From assembly GCA_965661005.1 (NCBI GenBank), contig CBFICB010000004.1:180350-244349 (forward strand): a DNA stretch of 64,000 nt, in the 5' to 3' direction. Both the position numbers and the translations under genes were made by a program. Shown one piece after another: positions 1-7,602 of this stretch (positions are counted from its first letter, which is position 1; each line of letters starts with the position of its first letter). Source of the DNA: UBA5109 sp965661005. GTDB taxonomy: Bacteria; Pseudomonadota; Gammaproteobacteria; Pseudomonadales; Pseudohongiellaceae. The notes under the pieces were generated by a model. That model saw only the letters and a list, made by a program, of their open reading frames with translations. It did no database searches and was not told the DNA's origin.

Positions 1-1
1 A

Positions 2-463
2 ATTGAAATGAAACTATATGATATTTTTCTGCGCTACCATCAGACTCAAAAAGCACTGAAAATGTTTTCACGCACCGGGAGCCAGGCAGCTTATAAAGAC
101 ATAGGAGGGCAGCTAGAAGAGCTCTTACATGCAGATTTTATTTGTGACACTCCAAAAGAATATTTTGTAGAAATTCCCCGTTATTTAAAAGCAATTAATG
201 AAAGGATAGAAAAATATCCACGTCAAATAGAAAAAGACAAACTTTGGACCAAAATGCTAGAGCAATACTATTCTCAATATAGTAATCACTATCATCAGCT
301 CGTAAAACAAAACATGGTCTCAGTAGAGCTTGAAAAATATCGTTGGTTATTAGAAGAGTATCGGGTTTCCCTATTTGCTCAATCTATGGGTACTAAAGAG
401 CCTGTATCAGAGAAACGTTTACAAAAGTACTGGCAGGAAAATATACTAAAAACTAGTATTTAG
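2..463 (+). CDS. hrpA: ATP-dependent RNA helicase HrpA, C-terminal end (partial)
   Basis: The reading frame is open to the left window edge, so only the last 153 residues are present. The residues resemble the extreme C-terminus (DUF3418 region) of the DEAH-box helicase HrpA, with a WLLEEYRVSLFAQ-like stretch followed by VSEKRLQKYW near the end. The helicase core lies outside the window. In the family HrpA is a long (about 1,300 residue) cytoplasmic RNA helicase acting on mRNA and stalled ribosomes. The gene converges on the PilZ gene and overlaps its stop by about 11 bases. The internal ATG at position 8 is not the true start. The family call is from remembered sequence and is fairly firm. 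Confidence 0.8.
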   Translation: MEMKLYDIFLRYHQTQKALKMFSRTGSQAAYKDIGGQLEELLHADFICDTPKEYFVEIPRYLKAINERIEKYPRQIEKDKLWTKMLEQYYSQYSNHYHQLVKQNMVSVELEKYRWLLEEYRVSLFAQSMGTKEPVSEKRLQKYWQENILKTSI

Positions 464-788
464 TGAGTATTTTAACCCCAAGGAAAAACTGTTCTTCTTC
501 AAGATCAAAGATTCGCGCAATTTCAACCATGGCCTGATATTCATTTTTATTGGTTTGACCATCATGAATTTTAACTTTGCATTCTGTTCCCATTGGGATG
601 ACCTGGTCAGTCATGATCCCCATTCCACACTTGCTGATATTGACACAAAGCGCCTCGCATACTTTTTGGGGGTGGCCATAGTATAAAGTGATCGCAGTAT
701 TAACCTTTGCTCGTTCAAACTCACGTTGGTCATGGAAACGAGTCATGGTGTGGTAGGTGCCTCTAAGAAGGTCTCGCATTTTTATCAT
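453..788 (-). CDS. PilZ domain protein (probable c-di-GMP receptor)
   Basis: A small soluble protein of about 111 residues. It has both halves of the PilZ c-di-GMP signature: an RxxxR motif (REFER) and, about 35 residues later, NxSxxG (NISKCG). Such single-domain PilZ proteins bind cyclic di-GMP and act as adaptors for motility, polysaccharide or virulence functions. The start is uncertain. A GTG at 842 would extend the protein by 18 residues, but the ATG at 788 has an AGG about 13 bases upstream and puts the RxxxR motif near the N-terminus, as is usual. It lies tail to tail with hrpA and head to head with the response-regulator/phosphatase gene. The partner process cannot be told from context. 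Confidence 0.75.
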   Translation of the reverse strand: MIKMRDLLRGTYHTMTRFHDQREFERAKVNTAITLYYGHPQKVCEALCVNISKCGMGIMTDQVIPMGTECKVKIHDGQTNKNEYQAMVEIARIFDLEEEQFFLGVKILTKY

Positions 789-1040
789 GGTTGTAGGACC
801 TATTATGAGTAAATTAAGATGACTGAGCAAATAATTCCGCACTGCCAGTATGCACTACCTAAAATTTATATTTTGTGAAGCAATTAACGAACTTTTGTTG
901 CAGTCATTTATAGAACGGAGTAAGGTATAATTTTTCTGGTTTAGGCAATCAAATCCACTGGCTACAGCTAATCTTGTCATGATCACAACCCAGTGGTGAG
1001 GGATTCAGTAAAAAGAAATCTCTTTATTTATAAAAGAATA

Positions 1041-2225
1041 ATGGAAAAAGGGGATAATAGTACTGTCTTGGTAATTGATGACGATCTAGTTGTCAGGGAT
1101 GGTATTGCCGATTTTTTATCTGAGCTCGCTTATCGAGTGGTTGTCGCATCTGATACCAAGGAAGGCATGCAAGCTTATCATTCAGCTTCTCCCGATTTGA
1201 TTATCTGTGACATGAACCTTAAAGGTGATTGTGCTCTTGATTTTTTAAAGTCCATATTCCAGCAGGTCGCTTCCCAGCCAGTAATAGTCTTGTCGAATAA
1301 AGACGTGCTTGATGATGTTGTTGAAGCAATGAAGCTGGGTGCCAGTGATTATTTAATTAAACCTGTCACTGAGCTCATTCTATTACAGCTCTCTATCAAT
1401 AGCAGCTTGAAGAAAGCTCAAATTCTTAAAGAAAATGAAGCTTATCGCAAGAAGTTAGAAAGTATTAATCATGAACTAGAGTATAACCTTGAATTGTTTG
1501 AAACCGATCAGCAAGCAGGCAGGTTGGTGCAGATTAGCATGTCGCCTAATCCTCCACAGGTAATAGCTGGCTATGAAATTAATCACAGGGTAGTTCCATC
1601 CCTTTATCTGAGTGGCGATTCACTAGATTATGCCGCTATATCAAAATACAGCGTTTTATTTTATCTGGCTGATGTCTCAGGGCATGGTTCTTCTTCTGCT
1701 TTTATAACTATATTCTTAAGGTTCCGGACAGAACAAATGCTCAGGGAGCAAAGTCAGGTGCCATTTATCAAAAAAATAACACCTGCGGAAATTCTCACTA
1801 GATTAAATAAAGATATGATCGATGCTGGTATTGATAAGCACATCACCATGTTTGTCGGCTTATTGAATCGTAAGGATAATACACTTACCTATAGCGTAGC
1901 AGCACATCATCCTCTCCCAGTGATCTATAAAGATGGAAAAGCAAGCTTTATTGAAGTGGAGAAGAGCAGTTTTCCAGTCGGCTTATTACCTGAAGCCGAA
2001 TATTTTGAAGAAAAGATTCCTTTTGAAAAGGCGTCGCTTACTTTATGTTCTGACGGTATTCTTGAAGTTTTACCCCAGTCAAGTCTGCTTGATAAAGAAA
2101 AAAGAATTATTGAAGTCGTAGAACAAAGTAGAGGAGAATTTCAGCTTATTAGGGAAGCATTTCAACTGAAAAATCTGCATAATATTCCTGATGATATTGC
2201 AGTTATGAATATCAGTGATTTGTAA
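1041..2225 (+). CDS. Response regulator with PP2C/SpoIIE-type phosphatase output (HsbR/RssB-like)
   Basis: A 394-residue two-domain protein. Residues about 7-125 form a receiver domain with the acidic pair D13/D14, phospho-acceptor D57 and a conserved Lys in LIKP. After a short linker, residues about 185-390 form a PP2C/SpoIIE phosphatase with metal-binding motifs LADVSGHG, CSDGILE and PDDIA. In Pseudomonas HsbR-type proteins this architecture dephosphorylates a STAS-domain anti-sigma antagonist, and the next gene here is exactly such a STAS protein, 37 bases downstream. That supports a partner-switching module. I prefer the ATG at 1041 over a GTG at 993, because the receiver fold then begins close to the N-terminus. 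No histidine kinase or phosphotransfer protein lies next to it. Confidence 0.8.
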   Translation: MEKGDNSTVLVIDDDLVVRDGIADFLSELAYRVVVASDTKEGMQAYHSASPDLIICDMNLKGDCALDFLKSIFQQVASQPVIVLSNKDVLDDVVEAMKLGASDYLIKPVTELILLQLSINSSLKKAQILKENEAYRKKLESINHELEYNLELFETDQQAGRLVQISMSPNPPQVIAGYEINHRVVPSLYLSGDSLDYAAISKYSVLFYLADVSGHGSSSAFITIFLRFRTEQMLREQSQVPFIKKITPAEILTRLNKDMIDAGIDKHITMFVGLLNRKDNTLTYSVAAHHPLPVIYKDGKASFIEVEKSSFPVGLLPEAEYFEEKIPFEKASLTLCSDGILEVLPQSSLLDKEKRIIEVVEQSRGEFQLIREAFQLKNLHNIPDDIAVMNISDL

Positions 2226-2262
2226 TTGATATAAGCTTGAAAAAGAGTAGGCTTGGATATTA

Positions 2263-2745
2263 ATGAAGTCAGGAAAAATATTAGCTACTGAATTAAATAA
2301 GATACCGGTTCTCAAATTGGCAGGAGATGTTCGTGTCCTGATGAGTTCAACTATCGATAATTATTTTACCAGCCTCTATAACAGGGCTTTTTTAGAAGCC
2401 ATGATTGTTGACCTGACTGAAACAACCGGAATTGATAGTACAGCCTTGGGATTGCTAGCTAAAATGGCTATCCAGCTTCGAAACCGTTTCAACGTCAAGC
2501 CCAGTATAATTTCAACTAACCCTGATATTACTAAAATTATCAAAGGCATGAGCTTCGATATTATTTTCGACATTGTTGAAGACCCGCTTGAAGAAGAAAT
2601 TAATTTTGGTGAACTTAATCATATCAGTGAGCCTGAGAATGTAATAAAACAGAAAGTAATTGTCGCTCATCAGGCTCTGATGGCACTGAGTGAAGAAAAT
2701 AAATTGGAATTTCAGGACCTGGTAAGTGCTCTAAAAAATAATTAG
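2263..2745 (+). CDS. STAS-domain anti-sigma factor antagonist (HsbA-like)
   Basis: A 160-residue protein. Its first about 110 residues match a STAS domain with the phosphosite signature IDSTALGLL, where S59/T60 is the expected phosphorylated position. A C-terminal extension of about 50 residues is predicted helical. It probably forms a partner-switching pair with the upstream receiver-PP2C phosphatase, which would remove phosphate from this Ser/Thr. In Pseudomonas the HsbR/HsbA pair links to an anti-sigma factor (FlgM) and a diguanylate cyclase. Neither is encoded here, so the downstream target is unknown. Co-transcription with the phosphatase gene is likely from the short spacing. It overlaps the convergent TerB-like gene by 4 bases. 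Confidence 0.75.
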   Translation: MKSGKILATELNKIPVLKLAGDVRVLMSSTIDNYFTSLYNRAFLEAMIVDLTETTGIDSTALGLLAKMAIQLRNRFNVKPSIISTNPDITKIIKGMSFDIIFDIVEDPLEEEINFGELNHISEPENVIKQKVIVAHQALMALSEENKLEFQDLVSALKNN

Positions 2746-3200
2746 AGATTTTTGACAGCCAGTTTGGTTTTTATGAAATCACTATGAGAAACATATAAAA
2801 GTTCTGCGACTTTTCTAATTAAGTGCTCCTCATACCGGTCTAAATTTCCATCAGCAAAAGCGACTTCCCACATGTTTTGGATTAAAATAATTTTGGCCGG
2901 GTATTCATAAGCTTCATTAATGAGGCTGGTGAATTGATAAAGTGAAGTCGCGTCTTCGGCTTCTTGTTGAGCCAAATCGAACAGCTCTTCCAGGGTGTCT
3001 TCAGGCAAGTCGAATTTTTTTTGTAAAATACTGGATATCTTTTTGAGTTCACTGTCATCGATACTGTAATCTGCTTTAGAGAGTTCAATCATTAGGGCTG
3101 CTGAGGCTAAATGAAGCCTATCTATAATTTCATCACCAGTATCACTTTCTAGAGTTGGGTTTAGGTATTTTTCAAAAAAAATGCTGATATTTTGTAACAT
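2742..3200 (-). CDS. TerB-family (tellurite-resistance-like) protein
   Basis: A 152-residue acidic, all-helical protein matching the TerB domain: repeated D/E-rich helices with paired acidic motifs (SIDDSELKKI and FADGNLDRYEEHLI) that bind metal in this fold. Stand-alone TerB-like proteins are common in gammaproteobacteria, are probably cytoplasmic, and usually have no proven link to tellurite. No other ter genes are near. It lies just upstream of dusA on the same strand with a 12-base gap to the next start, so it is probably the last gene of the purB-roxA-dusA transcription unit. Confidence 0.7.
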   Translation of the reverse strand: MLQNISIFFEKYLNPTLESDTGDEIIDRLHLASAALMIELSKADYSIDDSELKKISSILQKKFDLPEDTLEELFDLAQQEAEDATSLYQFTSLINEAYEYPAKIILIQNMWEVAFADGNLDRYEEHLIRKVAELLYVSHSDFIKTKLAVKNL

Positions 3201-3212
3201 ATTGTTTCCTGC

Positions 3213-4184
3213 CTAGTATTGGACCAGTTGCATAGCATGCTTAAGAACATTCAAGTCAGCATCAGCTTTATAAGCATTTTCACTGAGATACCGACGAAAT
3301 TTTTTGCCTCCGGGCTGGCTTTGAAATAAACCTAGTATATGCCGCGTAATATGCCTTAAGGCTGTTCCATTTTTAAGCTCTTCATCAACGTAAGGTAAGA
3401 AATTCTCAAGAACATTCAAGCGCTCAGGTATTTCACCGTGCGCATTGAAAAATTCCTTATCCACAGAGGACAAGATATAAGGTCGCTGATATGCTTCTCG
3501 GCCCAGCATAACGCCGTCAACATGTTTCAAATGCTCATGAGCTTCAGTTAAATTTTTGATTCCACCATTAATAATGATTTCAAGTTCCGGGAAATGGCGT
3601 TTGATATCATAAACTCGCTGATAGTTTAAGGGTGGGACTTCCCGGTTTTGCTTGGGGCTCAAGCCTTTTAGTATTGCAATACGGGCATGTAAAATAAAAC
3701 ATGAACAGCCAGTTGAACTAACAATAGAGATAAAATCTGCTAGTTCGTCATAAGTGTCCATATTGTCTATACCAATACGACTTTTCACCGTCACCGGGAT
3801 AGCAACTGAATTTTGCATGGCGCTGACACTATCAGCAACCAGTTCAGGCTCTGCCATTAAGCAAGCACCTATTTTACCATTTTGTACACGATCACTTGGA
3901 CAGCCAACATTTAAATTTATTTCTACATAGCCAGCATCTTCTGCCATTTTTGCGCATTCAGATAGTTCTTTTGGGTTGCTTCCTCCAAGTTGAATCGCGA
4001 CTGGGTGCTCTTTCGGATTAAATTTCAGAAAACGTTCTTTGTCGCCGTGAATGAGTGCGCCACTGGTCACCATTTCTGTATATAACATGGCATTTTTGCT
4101 CAACAGTCTAAGAAAATACCGGCAATGGCGGTCGGTCCAATCCATCATGGGGGCAACACAAAAAGTATGTAATGGCTCGCGCAT
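3213..4184 (-). CDS. dusA: tRNA-dihydrouridine(20/20a) synthase
   Basis: A 323-residue flavoenzyme that reduces uridine 20/20a in the tRNA D-loop using NADPH and FMN. Family hallmarks are APMMDWTDRHCRYF at the N-terminus, the FMN/tRNA-binding region with the catalytic cysteine in NLNVGCPSDRVQNG (about residue 95), the HARxxxLKGLSPKQNR segment and INGGI for FMN phosphate binding. These features are specific to the DusA subfamily rather than DusB/C. It starts 4 bases downstream of the roxA stop, so dusA, roxA and purB are almost certainly co-transcribed. The length is normal and the frame is intact. Confidence 0.92.
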   Translation of the reverse strand: MREPLHTFCVAPMMDWTDRHCRYFLRLLSKNAMLYTEMVTSGALIHGDKERFLKFNPKEHPVAIQLGGSNPKELSECAKMAEDAGYVEINLNVGCPSDRVQNGKIGACLMAEPELVADSVSAMQNSVAIPVTVKSRIGIDNMDTYDELADFISIVSSTGCSCFILHARIAILKGLSPKQNREVPPLNYQRVYDIKRHFPELEIIINGGIKNLTEAHEHLKHVDGVMLGREAYQRPYILSSVDKEFFNAHGEIPERLNVLENFLPYVDEELKNGTALRHITRHILGLFQSQPGGKKFRRYLSENAYKADADLNVLKHAMQLVQY

Positions 4185-4188
4185 GGTT

Positions 4189-5349
4189 TTAGTGTAATTC
4201 TTCGGTCTCTATAAGAGTTCCGTGATTATAAAGTTTGGCCAGCAGACTAATACAGTCCAGGTTGTACTGATATGCGAGGCAATTTACCTGGCAGATGCTT
4301 TTGTCGCAAAGCTCTCCAAGTAAGGCTTTAGTACCTGCATCGTTTTGCTCCATGGTGAATATTTCACCATCTGCAAAAAGGTAAATAAGTTCATCTTTTA
4401 TATAAAAAGCCAGCCGTGCTGCAGGATGTTTTTCTAGTGTTAGTCCATTATTCAGAGCATCAAGCAAGAGAGTTGTTGTCATTTCTTTATCGGGGAAGTA
4501 ACTCAGCTCCGGGTATTTTCGCTGAGTCATGAATCGGCCAAACCATTGCTCAATTTCCTGTTCATTTTGCAGGATATCCAATAATAATGATTTCATTCGA
4601 TGCAGGCTTTCAATACTAAGTTCTGCTGAATTCGTTTGAGGGCTTAGGTCAGGATCGCTGTAGCGCTGATCTTCTGTTGTCTCAGCACACAAATTTGCTG
4701 CGTATTGACTAATCATTTCGCTATAAGAGGGGGCTCGAAACCCGATTGAATAACTTAAGGAGTCATTCATGGAAGTTCCCTGATGCGCCAAGCCAGGAGG
4801 AATATAAAGAGCATCTCCGGGCTCTAAAATAAATTCATCAGAGACAAAAAAATCTTGCAGTATTTTTAATTCACTGTCTTTCCTTAAAGCGCTGTGGTGG
4901 TCGCAATGTTGACCCAGTTGCCAATGTCTTTTGCCTTGGCCTTGAATAATTATTACATCGTAATAATCAAAATGGGGTCCAATACCGGCTTTTTCGGTAG
5001 CATAGCTCACCATGACATCATCAAGTCGCCAATCAGGAATAAAGCTAACACTTGTTAAGAGGGTCTTTACTTGTGGTAGCCATTGATCAACAGCTTGTAA
5101 CAATAAGCTCCAATTTTCATTTGGAAGAGAGGTGAAATCTTCTTCTGTAAAAGGACCGTTTTGTAAGCGCCAAGTGTCTTCTTCGTTAAAGACCAGCCTT
5201 GACTCGACTTCTTCCTCGCAGGCCAATCCGGCGAGTTCTTCCGGACTAATAGGATCCTTAAGGGTTGGAAAGGCGTTTTTGATGAATAATGGTTTTTTTT
5301 GCCAATATTCACTGAGAAACTTTTCCGGGCTAAGGTTTTTAGGAAGCAT
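4189..5349 (-). CDS. roxA: Ribosomal protein uL16 3-hydroxylase (JmjC/cupin, RoxA/YcfD)
   Basis: A 386-residue Fe(II)/2-oxoglutarate oxygenase that hydroxylates an arginine of ribosomal protein L16. The facial triad is visible as HFD (H126, D128) and the distal His of IPPGLAHQ (H189). The surrounding PHFDYYDV and GKRHWQLG segments match YcfD. The C-terminal winged-helix half is present, so the length matches the family. The start codon overlaps the purB stop by one base (TAATG), which indicates translational coupling. Position next to purB is common for this gene in gammaproteobacteria. Confidence 0.9.
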   Translation of the reverse strand: MLPKNLSPEKFLSEYWQKKPLFIKNAFPTLKDPISPEELAGLACEEEVESRLVFNEEDTWRLQNGPFTEEDFTSLPNENWSLLLQAVDQWLPQVKTLLTSVSFIPDWRLDDVMVSYATEKAGIGPHFDYYDVIIIQGQGKRHWQLGQHCDHHSALRKDSELKILQDFFVSDEFILEPGDALYIPPGLAHQGTSMNDSLSYSIGFRAPSYSEMISQYAANLCAETTEDQRYSDPDLSPQTNSAELSIESLHRMKSLLLDILQNEQEIEQWFGRFMTQRKYPELSYFPDKEMTTTLLLDALNNGLTLEKHPAARLAFYIKDELIYLFADGEIFTMEQNDAGTKALLGELCDKSICQVNCLAYQYNLDCISLLAKLYNHGTLIETEELH

Positions 5350-6716
5350 TACACGTTGAGGGCCTGGGTCGCAGCATTCCCGATGTAGGTTTCAGGCCTT
5401 AGCTTTTTAAGTTCCTGTTTTACGTCTTCAGGTAAATCAAGAGTTTCAACAAATTCAGCTAGTACTTCAGCATTAATCTTTTGCCCTCTGGTTAACGCTT
5501 TTAACTTTTCATAAGGCTCAGGAATATCGTAACGACGCATGACTGTTTGAATCGCTTCTGCAAGTACTTCCCAGCTTTCATCCAGGTCTTGAGCTAGGGC
5601 ATCGGCATCAAGCATCAGCTTGGAAATTCCCTTGAGTGCTGCTTGATAGGCAATTGTGCCATGGGCAAAGCCCACTCCTATATTTCTCAAAACGGTAGAG
5701 TCAGTGAGATCTCGTTGCCATCTGGAAATTGGCAGTTTTTCAGCAAGATGCTGCATGATGGCATTGGCAATACCCAGATTGCCTTCTGAATTTTCAAAAT
5801 CTATAGGGTTCACCTTATGTGGCATGGTAGAAGAACCCACTTCTCCGGCAACCATTTTTTGTTTGAAATAACCCTGTGAAATATAGCCCCAAACATCGCG
5901 ATTGAAATCAATCAGAATGGTATTAAAGCGACTCACTGCGGAGAACAGTTCAGCGACATAGTCATGAGGTTCGATCTGTGTGGTATAGGCATTCCAGCTT
6001 AAACCCAGTTTGTTAACTAAATCTTTTGCATTAGCAGCCCAATCCACATTCGGGTAAGTCACCATGTGTCCATTATAGTTACCAACAGCGCCATTGATTT
6101 TGCCTAATAATTCAGTTTGTTCAATTTGTAAATATTGGCGCTTCAGTCTGGCTACCGTGTTGGCAAATTCTTTACCCATGGTAGAAGGAGTCGCTGTTTG
6201 ACCATGCGTGCGAGAAAGCAGGGGGGTGTCGGCATACTCATGAGCTCTATCTCGTATGGCATCAATAACTTGTTTTAACTGTGGTAGAAGGCAATTAGAG
6301 CGATAATCTTTAAGCATTAAGCCGTAAGATAAGTTGTTGATGTCTTCTGAGGTGCAAGCGAAATGCACAAATTCTTTTATTGGTGCTAACTCTTTGTTTT
6401 CACTTAATTTATCTTTTATAAAGTACTCAACAGCTTTGACATCATGGTTGGTAACTGCTTCAGTATCTTTAATGGTTTGAGCATCATTTTCATTAAAATT
6501 ATCGATTAAACTCTCTATAAAGCTGTTAGCAGCTTCGCTGATACCCGGTACTTCCTTGATCCCAGGATTTGCTGCTAATTGTTGAAACCAGCGCAGCTCC
6601 ACAATGACACGATAGCGAATTAGGGCATACTCACTGAAGTAATCTTTCAGCTGCTTGGTTTTGTTATGGTAACGGCCGTCTATTGGGGATACTGCATTGA
6701 GGCTTGTCAGAGACAT
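5349..6716 (-). CDS. purB: Adenylosuccinate lyase
   Basis: A 455-residue enzyme cleaving SAICAR and adenylosuccinate in purine and AMP synthesis. The fumarase/aspartase superfamily signature SSTMPHKVNPIDFE is present at about residues 292-305, along with the N-terminal SPIDGRY and the catalytic His region SRTHGQTATPSTMG. Length and C-terminus (NAATQALNV) match the E. coli-type PurB. It is the first gene of an apparent purB-roxA-dusA-terB-like unit. It is divergent from the vapB-like gene, with about 140 bases between the two start codons. Confidence 0.95.
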   Translation of the reverse strand: MSLTSLNAVSPIDGRYHNKTKQLKDYFSEYALIRYRVIVELRWFQQLAANPGIKEVPGISEAANSFIESLIDNFNENDAQTIKDTEAVTNHDVKAVEYFIKDKLSENKELAPIKEFVHFACTSEDINNLSYGLMLKDYRSNCLLPQLKQVIDAIRDRAHEYADTPLLSRTHGQTATPSTMGKEFANTVARLKRQYLQIEQTELLGKINGAVGNYNGHMVTYPNVDWAANAKDLVNKLGLSWNAYTTQIEPHDYVAELFSAVSRFNTILIDFNRDVWGYISQGYFKQKMVAGEVGSSTMPHKVNPIDFENSEGNLGIANAIMQHLAEKLPISRWQRDLTDSTVLRNIGVGFAHGTIAYQAALKGISKLMLDADALAQDLDESWEVLAEAIQTVMRRYDIPEPYEKLKALTRGQKINAEVLAEFVETLDLPEDVKQELKKLRPETYIGNAATQALNV

Positions 6717-6786
6717 ATATGCTAAACCTGTCTTTTTCTAAAGCGGCATAATACATTATTTCAAACGAAATTATCACTAGCTAAAA

Positions 6787-6824
6787 TGACATATGCTTGA
6801 CATATGAATAATCAATCGTATACT
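6787..6824 (+). promoter_or_regulatory. Promoter and likely autoregulatory operator of the vapBC-like pair
   Basis: A consensus -35 TTGACA (6797-6802) and -10 TATACT (6819-6824) are separated by 16 bases. The 9-base direct repeat TGACATATG occurs at 6787-6795 and again at 6798-6806, 11 bases apart (one helical turn), so the second copy overlaps the -35. VapB/VagC antitoxins usually bind such repeated sites to repress their own promoter. Function is inferred from layout. Confidence 0.6.
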
Positions 6825-6854
6825 CCCTGAGAAGTAATGCAAAAGGAGTGTTTC

Positions 6855-7073
6855 ATGCCAGCCAAAGCAAAAATATTTATCAATGGTCGCAATCAGGCTG
6901 TTCGAATACCACGGGAGCTTGAATTTAAAGGTGTTGATGCAGTCAGCATTGAAAAACAAGGTAATTCTCTTTTGCTTAGCCCGGTTCGAAGTACCTGGAG
7001 CTCCTTTCAGGATGAAGATAGAGCCGATGAAGACTTTATGCGCATCCGCCCGCGTTTAATTAAATCCACTTGA
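6855..7073 (+). CDS. VapB/VagC-type antitoxin (SpoVT/AbrB fold)
   Basis: A 72-residue protein with an N-terminal swapped-hairpin DNA-binding domain typical of VagC/VapB: a NGRNQAVRIPRE segment followed by a GNSLLLSP strand. The C-terminal tail (about residues 45-72) would wrap the PIN partner. The ATG at 6855 is chosen because AAAAGGAG lies 5-12 bases upstream; the earlier in-frame ATG at 6837 lacks such a site. It is followed after 19 bases by the PIN-like gene, so the pair forms an operon under the promoter described at 6787-6824. In this family the antitoxin both neutralises the toxin RNase and represses the operon. Confidence 0.85.
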   Translation: MPAKAKIFINGRNQAVRIPRELEFKGVDAVSIEKQGNSLLLSPVRSTWSSFQDEDRADEDFMRIRPRLIKST

Positions 7074-7092
7074 ACTCTAAAGCAGGCCTTTT

Positions 7093-7503
7093 ATGCTTAT
7101 ATTGCTGAGTCCGGAAGTTTGCCGCCACGTAGTTCTCACTCATGATGACGCAGTACTGAATCTGCTGGAATCCTGGTCTGCTCGTGGTGATGAAATCTTG
7201 CTGTCTGCTGTTACTTATGCTGAGTTGGTTGCAGGCGCGTTGAATACGGCCGATAAAAAAAAGCATATGAATTTAGTAAAGGCTTTTTGTGAGCGCCTTG
7301 ATGCCATTGTTCCTTGGGATGAAGCTGCTGTAGATTTCTACACTGAAATACAAATGAAAGCTCTGGAACAGGGTGTCGTAACAAATATGAATAATGCCAT
7401 GCTTGCGGCTCATGCCATAAGCCTTGAGGCCAGCCTGCTGTGTTTGAATAAGAAGAGCTACTCTGGAATAGAAAGATTAAATCTTATTGAGATTGAAGCT
7501 TGA
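7093..7503 (+). CDS. VapC-like PIN protein with degenerate active site
   Basis: A 136-residue PIN-domain protein placed right behind the vapB-like antitoxin. The overall pattern fits VapC: an N-terminal strand, LSAVTYAELVAGA with the conserved Glu, a PWDEAAVDFYTEI segment and an AAHA helix. Three acidic positions of the PIN active site seem lost. The usual LDTN near residue 6 reads LSPE, the usual D before the xxIAAHA helix is Asn (NNAMLAAHA), and the TNNxREF region reads LNKKSY. Known VapC enzymes cut RNA using these acids, so this copy is probably inactive as an RNase although its frame is intact. It may survive as a co-repressor or a relic. Confidence 0.75.
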   Translation: MLILLSPEVCRHVVLTHDDAVLNLLESWSARGDEILLSAVTYAELVAGALNTADKKKHMNLVKAFCERLDAIVPWDEAAVDFYTEIQMKALEQGVVTNMNNAMLAAHAISLEASLLCLNKKSYSGIERLNLIEIEA

Positions 7504-7549
7504 TGCTTTGCCTGAAGTAGCATTTGTGAGCTAAGAGGAATGTTAATCA

Positions 7550-7582
7550 AAAAAAAAGGGCAGCTAAAGCTGCCCTTTTTTA
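7550..7582. terminator. Bidirectional rho-independent terminator
   Basis: Perfect stem GGGCAGC (7558-7564) / GCTGCCC (7569-7575) with a TAAA loop. A run of A precedes it and a run of seven T follows. It sits between the convergent vapC-like and MFS genes and can end transcription from both. Confidence 0.9.
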
Positions 7583-7602
7583 ATTCTGTTGAACCAATAT
7601 TC

